DNA from: Spinacia oleracea
Taxonomy: Eukaryota; Streptophyta; Magnoliopsida; Caryophyllales; Amaranthaceae
DNA: 64,000 nucleotides
Assembly: GCF_020520425.1 (NCBI RefSeq)
Contig: NC_079489.1
Span: 19,864,001-19,928,000, forward strand
Direction of reading: 5' to 3'
Position numbers and translations under genes: made by a program. Shown here piece by piece: positions 15,801 to 25,679 of the stretch. The notes under the pieces are model-generated. The model saw only the letters and a program-made list of their open reading frames with translations, ran no database searches and was not told the DNA's origin. The first letter of the stretch is position 1. Every line of letters starts with the position of its first letter.

Positions 15801-16085
15801 GTAACTCAACATTCATCAAAAAATCAAAGAATTAACCTCGTCGAAGAAGAGGGCATAGCCATCAGCAGTAGAGGGAGCCAGAAGGTGAGGTGAGAGAGAA
15901 AGAGAGTTCCTAAGATCAGAAATAGCGAGGAACAGAACTTCTCCTGAGTCAACCCGGCTATGACTTGGACCTTTAGAAAGCGATTTCAGGGCTTCAATTA
16001 CTGGGTTTGGCCATGCTAGATGGGATGATTCAAGCTTCAATGGGAGACATGGAAGAATTGATATCAAATCTTCACGATTTTCCAT
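818..16085 (-). CDS. PARG1: Poly(ADP-ribose) glycohydrolase, 11 exons, 544 aa
   Basis: This enzyme hydrolyses ribose-ribose bonds of poly(ADP-ribose) and reverses PARP signalling in DNA repair, stress and clock control, mainly in the nucleus. Exons in transcript order: 16085-15837, 14639-14454, 13269-13166, 7192-6988, 6868-6764, 4805-4687, 4361-4218, 2588-2447, 2238-2068, 1241-1179, 964-818. All join in frame at GT-AG introns and total 1635 nt including the stop. Arabidopsis PARG1 has about 548 aa, so the gene looks complete. It starts [12 protein letters not shown], as that homologue does. The PARG catalytic signature is seen as [12 protein letters not shown] (end of exon 5) followed by EE (start of exon 6), so an intron splits the glycine loop from the catalytic glutamates. 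Downstream landmarks are [14 protein letters not shown] and the C-terminal WTVGDLWNM and FFSWLLPS. Exon 5 was started at 6868 because the AG further downstream would give an immediate stop. Intron 3 spans 6 kb and is full of repeats. I see no disabling mutation. Confidence 0.95.
3027..3313. mobile_element. Stowaway-like MITE in PARG intron 7
   Basis: The ends are inverted (CTACCTCCATTTTCC at left, AAAATGAGGTAG at right) and flanked by TA, the Stowaway/Mariner target. It is 287 bp with no coding capacity. It lies between exons 7 and 8 of PARG. Confidence 0.7.
3726..3855. repeat. ~63-bp tandem duplication in PARG intron 7
   Basis: Two nearly identical copies of a unit containing AAGAGATTAAATCAAA and CCATACCCCTTTAAAAAAT sit side by side. 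This looks like simple slippage with no evident function. Confidence 0.7.
5757..6047. mobile_element. Stowaway-like MITE in PARG intron 5
   Basis: The left end CTACCT is followed by a T-rich stretch, and the right end is AGAACGGAGGTAG. Both are flanked by TA. The interior has imperfect GTGTAAGAAAAAGTA repeats, which give spurious low-complexity frames on the minus strand. Confidence 0.65.
7844..8315. mobile_element. Insertion with 9-bp TSD in PARG intron 3 (MULE-like size)
   Basis: A 472-bp block is flanked by perfect 9-bp direct repeats, GGGGTTACT, at 7835-7843 and 8316-8324. Its base composition differs sharply from the AT-rich intron: it is full of CG-containing words such as GCGGATGCGG, TAACGCGG and GTAACGTAACGG. 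A 9-bp duplication is typical of Mutator-like elements, but I see no long terminal inverted repeats, so the class is tentative. It has no ORF. Confidence 0.65.
8435..8730. mobile_element. Stowaway-like MITE in PARG intron 3
   Basis: The left terminus reads CGCCCTCCGTTCTTGAAC after TA, and the right terminus reads GCGGAGGGAGCA before TA. The size (about 300 bp) and the CTCCGTTC-type ends are those of the grass- and beet-type Stowaway families. Confidence 0.55.
11600..12700 (-). mobile_element. Decayed LINE (non-LTR) reverse transcriptase in PARG intron 3
   Basis: Translating the minus strand in several frames gives recognisable LINE RT blocks in the correct order. Near 12640-12690 there is [16 protein letters not shown] (the F-I-D-L-x-K-A-Y-D block). 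Near 12510 there is a degenerate GLHQGYALN (family consensus GLHQGSALS). Near 12340-12390 there is [11 protein letters not shown] in place of the catalytic FADD block. Frameshifts and the loss of the aspartates make it inactive. It is oriented with the host gene. The boundaries are approximate. Confidence 0.65.
13629..13757. repeat. Short tandem duplication in PARG intron 2
   Basis: The string GCTGATGACTGACATA and its downstream AATCTTAATCTTAATGC occur twice, about 70 bp apart. The region has no coding content. Confidence 0.6.
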
Positions 16086-16370
16086 TTTTGTTCATAAATT
16101 TGATTGATTTCTCTCACCCCTTCCTTTTCTTCTTCAAGTCTCCTACAGAAGAAATCGTTGCACTTGAGTCTGCTTGCCTAGCTGATTTTTTCGGTGAAAA
16201 CTGGCAAGTGTTAACCGATGAACGTGCCTCCACTGTGGCGTAGTCCGACAGGGGTGTTTGCCGGTCTAAACCCGAAACGGACCTGATCAGATTCTGAAAA
16301 TTGATCAATCTAAGGTCCGGAAATCGGATTTGTTATGGTTCTGTTCGGCAAAATTAGCCGTAGCAAGTAG
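16086..16370. promoter_or_regulatory. Putative 5' region of PARG
   Basis: This is the segment immediately upstream of the PARG ATG on the minus strand. It must contain its leader and core promoter. I see no unambiguous TATA box. A frame crossing it on each strand has no recognisable product. Confidence 0.35.
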
Positions 16371-16376
16371 CTTTTA

Positions 16377-17190
16377 GGGCGTGTTTGACGGTAGTGTTTG
16401 AGGTAGCGGATAGGGATGGCAGCGGGTCCAGGACCCTACCCGGACCCTGTCAGACCCTACCCTAAAATTAGGGTATGGATCTTTATTTTTTAGACCTTAT
16501 AGGGTAAGGTAGGGTATGGGCATATGCTGTTTTTTTTAGGGTAGGGTAAGAGTCTTAATTTTTCAGACCCGTACCCTACCCATACCCTACCCGCGGACCC
16601 TTAAGACCCATACCCTACCCATACCCTATATTTAGACCCACTTACATTTTGTTATTTTTATGTACTTTACTTTTTTTTGTAGGATGTTGATGATGAAGTA
16701 GATGATGATATGAACGATAACTACTACTAAAGTACTGAATGGATGCCTATTTATTAACATTAATGTTGTGTAGTTAAGAATGTGGGATTTTGTAATTTAT
16801 GAGCTTCGTACTTTAAAATGTATCGTGTTTAAGGAAAGACAAGGATAATTTTTGAAGACTAGCTATTTATTTGTTTTAAAATGCCTTATTAATCGTTGTT
16901 CTTGTATTTTTTTGCATATTACATATAATTGCATACAAAAAAGGAAATAAAAGTTATAGTTTTACGCGGACCCGCATAAGACCCTAGACCCTACCCATAC
17001 CCTGTCGGACCCAAAGGGTCCGGGTAAGGGTCTTATAATTTTAGACCCTATAGGGTAAGGGTAGGGTATGGGTATATGTCAAAAAGTTAGGGTCCGGGTC
17101 CGGGTATTACTAGACCCTACCCAGACCCTACCCATTGCCATCCCTAGTAGCGGGTAGCATTTTGATCTATTCAAAACGCTTTTCAACATG
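16377..17190. mobile_element. Older Tourist-like MITE split by a hAT element
   Basis: GGGCGTGTTTGACGGTAG and the GGTAGCGG that follows at 16377-16410, plus GTAGCGGGTAGCATTTTGATC at about 17147-17170, match the left part of the intact element at 37927-38325. The two parts are separated by the insertion at 16411-17146. The right end of the older element is not visible. Confidence 0.6.
16411..17146. mobile_element. Non-autonomous hAT-like element with 8-bp TSD
   Basis: The termini are TAGGGATGGCA and TGCCATCCCTA, perfect inverted repeats of a type common in plant hAT elements. They are flanked by GTAGCGGA (16403-16410) and GTAGCGGG (17147-17154), an 8-bp duplication with one mismatch. The subterminal regions are packed with both orientations of GGGTAGGGT/ACCCTACCC words. 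Near 16684-16730 a short plus-strand frame ends DVDDEVDDDMNDNYY, which could be the acidic C-terminal end of a lost transposase. Confidence 0.8.
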
Positions 17191-18471
17191 CTTATTCACA
17201 CATCGGTGGTCACCCTAGTCATGTACGTACCTAGAATACCTAAGTACGGGGGCCACTGTGCGAATCACGACTCAAAGCTAGAAATCAACTCCTATCTCTA
17301 ACCTTTAAAATACTCACATTTGCAACAATATGCTTATCAATATTGTGTTGAGTCACAAATTCATGAAATTCACTTTTCCTAAGGAAATGTTTTGCATTCC
17401 TTCCCTTTGCAAGCCCTATCATACTTCTTCAATCAACCAAGGTTCAAACCTTGTAAGCAACAAATTTCCACATTTTTTTTTCACTTTCTCTCTTTTCTGG
17501 TTTTTGATTCCTAAGAAATATGTTTATTCTCTCTCCTAATTTATTTCATTCCTCTCTCCTCTGGTTTTCCTTTCCTTTTTCCTTTTGCCTCTGCTTCTCC
17601 GTTCGTTGATTCCTCTTTCCCTTACTCCGTTTTTCCTTTTGTGCGGCGCCGGTGTTCGTCTATGACGACCGAAATCTTTCCGGCATGTGGGAAGAATTGA
17701 ATTGCTTATTATGTGATTAATTGGTTTTTTAGGTAAACTCTAATTCCTAATTGATCATTCAACTCTCCTCTTCGATCCCCTTCTCTGCCAATCTCTCTTT
17801 TAAATCCTACTCAGGTATTTTTCTTCTTTATCTTCTCTCAATATCTAAATTTTATAGGTTTAGGTATTTAAATCTTGGTTTTTTTAGGGATTTTTGGTGT
17901 TTCACATTCTTATAGGTTTGTAGATCTTATACTCGCTAATTGCTTCATCAGAGGTAGTTGCTGTAGATCTTGTTTATTTAAATGCTACTTTTGTAATGTT
18001 ATATTGGATTTTTTAAAGCTTCTTGATCTGGTGTGATAACTGGATTTTGTGTCCGCATTTGTTTTTTTTTTTCTTCTGCTTTAATAACGTTGTGGGTGAG
18101 TTCAGTAGAAGGTGCTTTAAGACTAATACGAGGTGATTGATAAAATAAACCCCTGGAACTAGGTGGTTTCCTTTTTCCTCGTGGAATTAATAGGCTTAAA
18201 ATTGTAGGAAGAGTGCTCATTTTATTCACCTAACTAACACATTCTTTTCACTGTACTAAAATTTGGCAAGTTACCCACTCTCCAAGATAGACTTTGCTTT
18301 CTACATGGGATGAAGTTCTGTCACCTTAAGTGAATGTATCTCATTTTTGCTGCCTGTATCCTTATGGAAATTAGTTGTTTCTTTGCAAGTAGAATGATAT
18401 TGCATTGTGTTACAGAAATTTAACATATCTGGTGTAGTTTATAACTTTATACTAATATCATATTGTTATAG
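17191..18471. other. Non-coding stretch upstream of gene remnants
   Basis: This is a pyrimidine-rich region (17460-17640 and 17740-17830) resembling a plant promoter and 5' UTR, but no first exon follows that I can read. It may be the surviving leader of the truncated BRIZ-like gene at 18472. Confidence 0.3.
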
Positions 18472-18796
18472 GGAGGAGAAAGCTGTGAGACTGAAGGATG
18501 GTAAAATACGAAATCTTGAAGAAAATGTTTGTGTTTTTATTTAATTGGAACGTCTTGAAGGAGGCTGCTTATGTTTAGGCCTTGGCTTCTTTTGAGAAAT
18601 AGATGATAAAACTGTTTTGGCCTTGCTAATTTTGCAGCACAAAGACTTGATGTTGCACCTTGAAGCAGGGCAACCAATGGAGCAACTATCTATAGTCGAG
18701 GAAGTAGATGATGGTGCTGTATTGAAGTTAGGAGATGAATCCTCTACTGCAAAGTCCATCAATTCCAAAAACATGAAGAAGATCAAGGTGAAATAA
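18472..18796 (+). pseudogene. 3'-terminal exons of a BRIZ-like (BRAP2 RING/ZnF-UBP) gene
   Basis: Two exons, 18472-18526 and 18638-18796, join in frame through a GT-AG intron. They encode a coiled-coil tail: EEKAVRLKDGKIRNLEEN, then HKDLMLHLEAG, ending NMKKIKVK and a stop. This resembles the C-terminus of BRIZ1/BRIZ2, plant E3 ligases of the BRAP2 family needed for germination. The upstream BRAP2 RRM-like, RING and UBP zinc-finger exons are absent from the preceding kilobase, so this is a truncated copy even though the remaining frame is open. The assignment is from memory of the family tail and is moderate. Confidence 0.5.
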
Positions 18797-19975
18797 TTAG
18801 TTCAATCTAGGTCAATGCTCACATAATTGAGGAATGAGACTTTTGTTAGTACACCGACTCATATTGGAATGGGTGAACCAGAGTTTGTTACTTGTAAATA
18901 TGAATGCTTGTTTTGGTAGCTGTTTAGATGAGAATACGAAAATTTTGATTTATAGGGGATTTTGATGTTTCATATTTTAATTTAATTACCTACACCTAGA
19001 GGGGCTCCTTGTCAAACTTGATAAATTTAGTGGCTCCACTGTCAAGCTTGAAGCCATTTGTTGCCTATATTATCAAGATTTTATTTTTTGGGTACAACTG
19101 GCTTCTTTTCTTTAGCTATGGCCTATTGATCTTTATAGTTTACACTTTTGATTAAATATTTTATATTTTATAATTTCATTTGTATGAGTGTGTGATGATA
19201 TGTTAGATTTGCTAAATTTTTACTGATTGACCTATTGATTTAATTAGGTTAAAGCATCAGTAATTTTCTAAATTTTTATTGATTGCACTTATAGAGAAAT
19301 CATAGTAATTGAGTAAGAGGATAGAAGAGGAGTTATAGGTTATCTATTATTACTTCACAGTTTTATGAAGAGTTGTAGGTTCTGCTGGGATATTCTAGAT
19401 AAATTAATAGTGGTTGTTTTTGTTGGGATATTCTGGAAAATTGTTTGACAAAAATCATCATCGATTTGCTCTGAGGTGCTAGGCTCCTAGCCCTGGTCAG
19501 TCCCACATGAACAGTGAATAAATATTTGAAATTAGGCTTTAGACACCAGAAATGTATTTGTATTGGTTGCATGTAATTAGTTAAATTATGAAAAATGGCA
19601 TCGTCACACATTTGGTTCAGATCGATGGGTGTGAATTTGATTCAGGACTGCTCTGAATTTTGTACTCCGTCACAAATGTGTCATAGAGCTAACATAGGAA
19701 ATAGTTTTTTTTAATGAAATTTTTGTCTGGATGGAGTTTGTTTGTCTTCACTTGCTGGAATGTTATGATTTTTTTGTTTGTTTTGACGCGTCTTTTTTTT
19801 TAATTGCTAATGTTAGTTGTTGAATCATTCACTTCCCCAAAAGCATACATAATTCTGCATTGGTAGTCCTTCTGCCCTCTACTTGTGGCGGTTGGTGAGG
19901 AGGGGATAAACATTGTTCTAGTCGAGTTAGGAGAATTCCAGCATATCTGATCATTTGATATGCCCTTTGGTAATT

Positions 19976-20750
19976 GTAGTTGTTATTGAAGAGCTAGAGG
20001 ATTATGAAAATGTTGCAAGTGAAAATGGTGGAACAAAAAAATCAAAGAAGAATAAGAAAAAACAGTTGGCTAACAATGACAAAAAAGCTGAAAAGCAAGT
20101 TGTAAAGGGAGATATTGGTGCCTCGGTAATGGAGAGCGAAGATGAAGACGGGCTTTCCAGTTTCTTCATCACGTAAAAGAGAAAATCCTAAAGCAAACAC
20201 AACAGGAATAGTTGTGGAAGGGAAGAACACGAAAAGGAAGAAGGAAAATATGATGTTGAATCTGCAAAAAGTTTAAAAGAGATAGTTGATGCCATACTGG
20301 TGATGAACAAAGAAGGTACGCCAATGCAGTATTATTGTTATCGTCATTTGTAGTGTTAAACGATGTTCGATATCTTGTGGTTAATGTTTAAACTAGGTAA
20401 GATGCTTGTACATGCAATCGCCATTTGCTATTCATTGTCACTTATCAACATTATTTTGATCTGAATGGGATTTGTTGAACCTTTCAGTGATGCTAATGAA
20501 GCTACTAATGGAGATTCCTCTAAGAACAAGAAAAAGAAGCCGAAGAAGAAAAAAAAGTCAAAATAGAGAAGGATGGAGAGGTTTCAAATATAACGCAAAA
20601 TGCAAACACAGAAGATAAGAAAATTATCAACACTAATAGAGTAGCCAAGCAATCTAAATCAAGAGTTAAGACCTTTCCAAATGGTTGGTCATAGAAGATG
20701 TAGCAATGGGAAAACCTGATGGTAAAAGTGCTTCTCGTGGAACTAAGGTA
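19976..20750 (+). pseudogene. FKBP53/FKBP43-like nucleolar immunophilin, frameshifted fragment
   Basis: The first block (about 19976-20275) encodes VVIEELEDYENVASENGG and then a Lys-rich basic and acidic stretch. A frame change in the SEDEDG-to-SSSRKRE region breaks the reading. The second block (about 20486-20750) has the KNKKKKPKKKKKSK basic run, an in-frame stop, and then FPNG followed one base out of frame by IEDVAMGKPDGKSASRG. That last string is the start of the PPIase domain in plant nucleolar FKBPs, ending at a plausible donor site. The rest of the FKBP fold is not recognisable downstream. The intact family members are histone chaperones in the nucleus; this copy cannot make one. Confidence 0.65.
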
Positions 20751-22381
20751 AGCGTGTATTTCCAGCTTATTGTTTTTAGATTAGCCCAAAGGTAAAAAAA
20801 AATGTTTTCTTTGTTTTTTTCGATTCGTTGTTTTCCTATAAAATGCTGTGATTATTTTCAGTGGATTCATTTGTTGGTATTCACGGCTTTAGTAACTGTG
20901 TACATATGTAAGTTTACGCATTTGGAGAGTGTTGGATGGGATGGTAGTCATAAGAAGCAGCATACTTTGTGTTGCTCAAGTAGTCAAGATCTGTCTGAGT
21001 AGAACATAATGAACCTTGTTGCTAACAGTGTTAAGTACAAACAATGATTTAAAGCAGCAGCATGATTAACTACTTCGTTAATGTTTGCCGCTAGGTCTTT
21101 TTTTTTCTTGTAGAAAGCGTCTTATCCACTTCCATTCAAAAAGAACTTTGTGGGTTACGAGTTGTATTGGGTGCGGTTCAGGGTGAAGCTATGAAGAGGG
21201 AACCATATTACTGACTTGATCATATAAAGTTAATTATTTACTTGTCAAGCTGATGTCTACTCTAGCAAGTACGAATATAACTGGTGTTTATTTCGTTTAT
21301 ATGCATAATGGGACTGTCTATTGTTCTAATAAAAGTGTATAAGAAAATTATGGTTTACCTTCATCCTGGCCAGATCAAGTGATCATTAAGAAACAATATT
21401 TTGATATCGTGAGTGATATTGACTTGACATTAATAGTGACTACAATCTACATTTGTTATTTACTTATTTTGTGTTCTGTATTAAGTATTAGCTGATTGAC
21501 ACTAAGGTTGTCAATATGTTCCCATAATCCCATCCCATTCTCATCATCTCACTGCTCATCAACCGGACCACCCTTGAGCAAAAAAACATGGTTAGTTGGT
21601 TACTCTGATCACTGTTGTTAGTTGCGCATCTGGGTGACTATTGTACCGAAACTTTTCCCAGTTGCATATCTTGTTTACCCAGCGGGTCGGGGGGCTAGGT
21701 AATATGTTTGACTTCGAAGTGAATTAGAAGAAATAGGTTGATCGAAGAACCCACCATCTTAAATAAATGATCCAAAGTTTACACTTTATAGCAAGAATTG
21801 AAGAAGTGGAGGACATAAACTTTAGCTAGGTGTTGATTTTTTCCGTTTTTAAAAAAATTGAATTTGAGTAATTTTGCTACTCTTTATGGGGTTTGTGTGT
21901 ATATATTTTTTTGATAGGTTTTGTAGATATTTCATTTTGGTAGTTAGTTTTCCTGATTGAATGTGATGAAATGTTATGCGAAATGTAGATTTTTCGATTT
22001 TCATGGTGTTGCGGGATGTCATTTATTTCTTGGAGAGACTGAAATTATGATGATAATTCTTGTTCTGAGTTTCTTAAAAGTATAATTCTTTGAATTATTT
22101 TGTGGATACACCTGTAACTTAACAAAACAATCATTTTTTCACGTTCTTTCGAGTAATGGCAAGTTTGTGTGTTTGTGCGTCTCAGAATGTTCGATAGACT
22201 CTCTGGTTGCTTCCAGAGAGATTTTGGCTCCCTGGATTGAATGATAGGTATTCATTATTCGGTTATTCATTGTTGTTTTAAATTCACTGCCTGTATAAAG
22301 TTACGTTTTATGGTTGTGTTATTCTATGCGTGGCGTTGATCATTTGAATTAGTTTTTAGATAGCTATGTCAATGCATGTTG
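20751..22381. other. Intergenic, no gene recognised
   Basis: AT-rich sequence after the FKBP remnant. A possible further exon after the acceptor near 21112 (KASYPLPFKKNFVG) could be a degraded FKBP piece, but I cannot support it. Confidence 0.4.
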
Positions 22382-22386
22382 GTATG

Positions 22387-23444
22387 TGTCACAGCCCGAA
22401 TTTTTCGCGCCGTGCGGCACTCTAGTCCTCCCTCGAATCAGCCTTACTCTACGCCTAAGGAGGGTATTTTGACCCTTAAACGTAATTGCGGAATAATAAT
22501 CTAAGTACTTCGAAATAAAACACAAGTATATGGGTGTGGACTAGTTTTATTTCTCAGGCAACAAAGCATACAACGAGTGTCCGATCATAAGATCGTACAT
22601 GGGTCTTAATCGATTGTTATTAAGTACCTTGGACAACCCCCAAGGTCTTCCTATTTATAGGCTACATGGGCGACGGTTACAGCCCTTTACACGACAGTTA
22701 TAATACATTAATTAAATAATGTAACCGCTCCTTTGTGCAGCGTGGCGTCCTTATCCATTTATCCCAACCGTCGCTGACTCAGCGTCTCACATAACTGTCA
22801 TGCGCTGCATCCAACCGCTGCCACATACATTGCACCTGTTCGCTAACTGCTTCACATAACTGCATGTGCATGTGCAGTGCATGCGCGCACAAAACTGCCC
22901 AGCAACCGCCCTTGCATGTGCAGCGCATGTGCGCCCATGGCACACACACACTTTAGCTACATGGATTGCGCCCAGTGCCTAGCTAGCTACTCCGCAGCCC
23001 AGCTGCTCTAGCTCGCCCACTCGCACGATCAATTGTTTAGCTAGCTCGTCGACTCCTGCCAGCTGATGTGCTCCTCCTAGCTATCTGCCGTGTTGCTCCA
23101 GCCCACACTGAGCTACACACCAGCTCGTAGTAGTGTGCACAACTCCTTGGACCAACCAAGGGAACTCAACGCAAGCCCACGCTTGGCATCGAGCTTACTA
23201 GCATCTCGTCGAGCTACGCCGCATCGATCGTCTACTTTCCGAGTAGCTCGGCTGCACCGTAGAGCCTTCGTGAGCTATCGTCGAGTTGTTACGAGCTATG
23301 CACCGCGCCATTGAGCTGACGACCAGCTGCCTAGCTCACCGTAGAGCTAGCATACACCCAAGCATACCACCATAGGCATCACTCGGCGTCACCATAGAGC
23401 ATCCGAGTAGTCCAAATGCGGACCAAACATATCGGGTCCTCACA
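22387..23444 (-). repeat. 3' LTR of the TR-GAG element (left on plus strand)
   Basis: 1058 bp, bounded by TGTCACAGCC and GGGTCCTCACA on the plus strand. Rich in AGCTAG and CGTCGAGCTA words. It differs from its partner at 25680-26745 by scattered substitutions and a few small indels. Confidence 0.92.
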
Positions 23445-23460
23445 AACCACCCCTAGTTAA
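23445..23460 (-). other. Putative polypurine tract
   Basis: Next to the 3' LTR, the minus strand reads CTAGGGGTGGTT, a purine-rich run in the position expected for the plus-strand primer of reverse transcription. Confidence 0.5.
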
Positions 23461-23877
23461 AGTGTTTGACGTCCTCGTCAAACGTACGAAGCACCGTAGC
23501 AACGCACTAGGGACGTATGTAGAACCATAGCCACGTATAGAGGGACACACGAAACAACTAAGCCTCGTAAAACAGACCCTCGACGTTTGCCTCAGCGCTA
23601 TTAATCGAAGCATCTTACCGGGACGACCAATTAAGGTTTGGCCTTCGACTCGATACTCATCCGCTTGCATCTCACGGATGACATTCGACTCAAAGTTAGG
23701 GTAAGGTCTGCACAACGTTGCAATGTAGGAGGTTTTAGCATGTCCCCTACGCAAAACCATACAGCCCCTACTGGTTCCCAAGGCCTCGCATACATCACTG
23801 AATCGAACATCGAATGAGGCATACGACACATCCTTAGTACAAAAATAACTCGACAAGGTAACCCACCTGTCTACCAA

Positions 23878-24230
23878 ACTCGTCAAGGCAACCAGCCCCA
23901 ACTACAACTCGTTAAGGCAACCGGCCCCAACTACAACTCGTCAAGGCAACCAGCCCCAACTACAACTCGTTAAGGCAACCAGCCCCAACTACAACTTGTT
24001 AAGGCAACCCGCCCCAACTACAACTCGTCAAGGCAACCAGCCCCAACTACAACTCGTCAAGGTGATCAGCCTCAACTACAACTCATCGAAGCCCCAACTT
24101 CGACTACAACTCATCAAAGCACCGATTTTGACTACAAACTCATCGAAGCACCGACTTCGACTACAACTCCTTAAAATACCCGTTTCGACTACCAACTCAT
24201 CAAAACGTGCATCTTAACTACAACCGCAAC
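23878..24230. repeat. 29-bp tandem repeats in TR-GAG interior
   Basis: Seven or more near-identical 29-bp units built around CAAGGCAACCAGCCCCAACT run from 23878 to about 24078. They then decay into ATCGAAGCACCGACTTCGAC variants up to about 24230. The array lies between the gag stop and the 3' LTR. There are no spacers, so it is not CRISPR-like. Confidence 0.85.
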
Positions 24231-24515
24231 CAAGCGCACATTTTCTAAGTATCTCTATACGTAGAAAATAACAACTGTCCAGAATATATTTAAGCGGCAA
24301 AATAACACATTTTGACACACGGAAATAAATTCTGAAATAAGCCAAACCAAAGCAAATAGCAACCTGAAACGACATCACAAAGTCATTGTCGAATCGTACA
24401 CACGAAATAGAAATTATTTACGAAACAACACACAACATAAATAAAATCAAACCCAGCCTTAGTAATCATAACTTGGGCGGCAAAACCAAGTATGTCTTGC
24501 GTCCTTTCTAGCAAG

Positions 24516-25577
24516 TCAGTCGGCCATCTCATCGGACGATACCATCGAACCAAATCTGACCATCGTGCCATCAGGTGTACTACCACCATCTTTGTCGGCA
24601 GCCGTTATTGATGCAAGCTTCTGGCGCGTTGGGCATTCTCTAGCCCGATGTGGACCATCGCAAATGAAGCAACCGCTATCCCACTTTCTCTTCACGGACT
24701 TCCTGTCACTAGGAACATAACCGTCACTTTTCTTTTCTTCGGAAGGCCTCTTGAACGTGTCCTTCCACTTTCCTTCGCTCTTTTCCTTCCCTTTTGCTTC
24801 GCTCTTTTCCTTCTTGTGGGCAGCAAAATCAACGAGCGCTTCCGTGGCAACCACAGCAGCATCTAAGTCCGCAACCTTTTGCCTACGCAACTCCGTTTGC
24901 GCCCACTCCTTCAAACCATAAACAAAGAAAAATAACTTATCACCTTCGGACATACCTTTGATTTCCAACATCGACGATATAAATTCCATCACATAGTCAT
25001 GGATCGTTCCCGTTTTCCTCAAACTGTTGAGTTTGTCGCGAGCAACCCACGAACCATTGCTAGGTAGGAATTGCCTACGCAATTCAACCTTCATAACTTC
25101 CCACGAATTTATAACTTCCTTCCCTACAGCAGCGTCAGTTTCCAAGCGAGATCTCCACCAAAGTTTCGCATCACCACCCAAATACATAGAGGCAACGCTC
25201 ACTTTGTTAGAATCTGCCGTCTTCGTAGCATTCAAATAATTCTCGACATCCCATATGAAATTTTCGAGAGCCTTTGAATCTCTTCCACCCTCGTAACGCT
25301 TAGGATCAGGAATCTTCACACGGCAAGCACCGCTTTTCTCACCACTAGAATTGGAAACAACCTTCTTCAAGACACGAATTTCCTCCTTCATCGAGTGCTT
25401 GTCCTTCGTAAGTTTCTCCACACGACTGGACACTTTGTTCAACAAGGCAGTTACATCCTCCGAGGTGTTGAACAACATCTGAATCGAATCCCTTAATGTG
25501 TTAGTGGGCAGTTCGTCATCCCCACCAACGCCACAGTACTCTTCCAAACGCATCAGACGCAAAAACTGGTTAGCCAT
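24516..25577 (-). CDS. gag: Retrotransposon Gag polyprotein, 353 aa
   Basis: This is the capsid and nucleocapsid precursor of the TR-GAG element, expected to form cytoplasmic virus-like particles that package element RNA. The first ATG gives MANQFLRLMRLEEYCG. An upstream extension in the same frame, to 25637, has no ATG. A coiled-coil-like segment (LNKVSSRVEKLTKDKHSM) precedes the retrotransposon gag domain (IPDPKRYEGG, DAKLWWRSRL, LRRQFLPSN, YVMEFISSML). A basic Lys/Glu-rich linker leads to one zinc knuckle, CFICDGPHRAREC. That is CX2CX3HX4C, one residue shorter than the classical knuckle, a variant often seen in plant Gypsy Gags. The frame is fully open, consistent with a young or still useful copy. 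No protease or pol follows. Confidence 0.88.
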   Translation of the reverse strand: MANQFLRLMRLEEYCGVGGDDELPTNTLRDSIQMLFNTSEDVTALLNKVSSRVEKLTKDKHSMKEEIRVLKKVVSNSSGEKSGACRVKIPDPKRYEGGRDSKALENFIWDVENYLNATKTADSNKVSVASMYLGGDAKLWWRSRLETDAAVGKEVINSWEVMKVELRRQFLPSNGSWVARDKLNSLRKTGTIHDYVMEFISSMLEIKGMSEGDKLFFFVYGLKEWAQTELRRQKVADLDAAVVATEALVDFAAHKKEKSEAKGKEKSEGKWKDTFKRPSEEKKSDGYVPSDRKSVKRKWDSGCFICDGPHRARECPTRQKLASITAADKDGGSTPDGTMVRFGSMVSSDEMAD

Positions 25578-25661
25578 CGCAAACAGCAATTTTCCGAACA
25601 CTTTCGAACAGCAAAAACGAACCAACAACTTCTCCAAATTCGCCCAACCAGATTAGGCAAA

Positions 25662-25677
25662 CCTGGCTCTGATACCA
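25662..25677 (-). other. Primer-binding site, initiator tRNA-Met
   Basis: On the minus strand the sequence TGGTATCAGAGCCAGG starts 2 bases inside the 5' LTR. It is the standard plant PBS complementary to the 3' end of tRNA-iMet, and it fixes the orientation of the element. Confidence 0.9.
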
Positions 25678-25679
25678 AA

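Noticed and set aside
16007-16308. Open frames on both strands overlapping the PARG start
   Set aside because: The plus-strand frame is antisense to PARG exon 1; the minus-strand frame upstream of the ATG has no homology and is probably leader.
23440-23901. 153-codon minus-strand frame next to the TR-GAG 3' LTR
   Set aside because: It lacks any pol or gag motif, extends into the LTR and the 29-bp array, and has no sensible ATG context. Probably chance.
23878-24230. CRISPR-like regular repeats
   Set aside because: Units are contiguous without spacers and sit in a eukaryotic LTR element.
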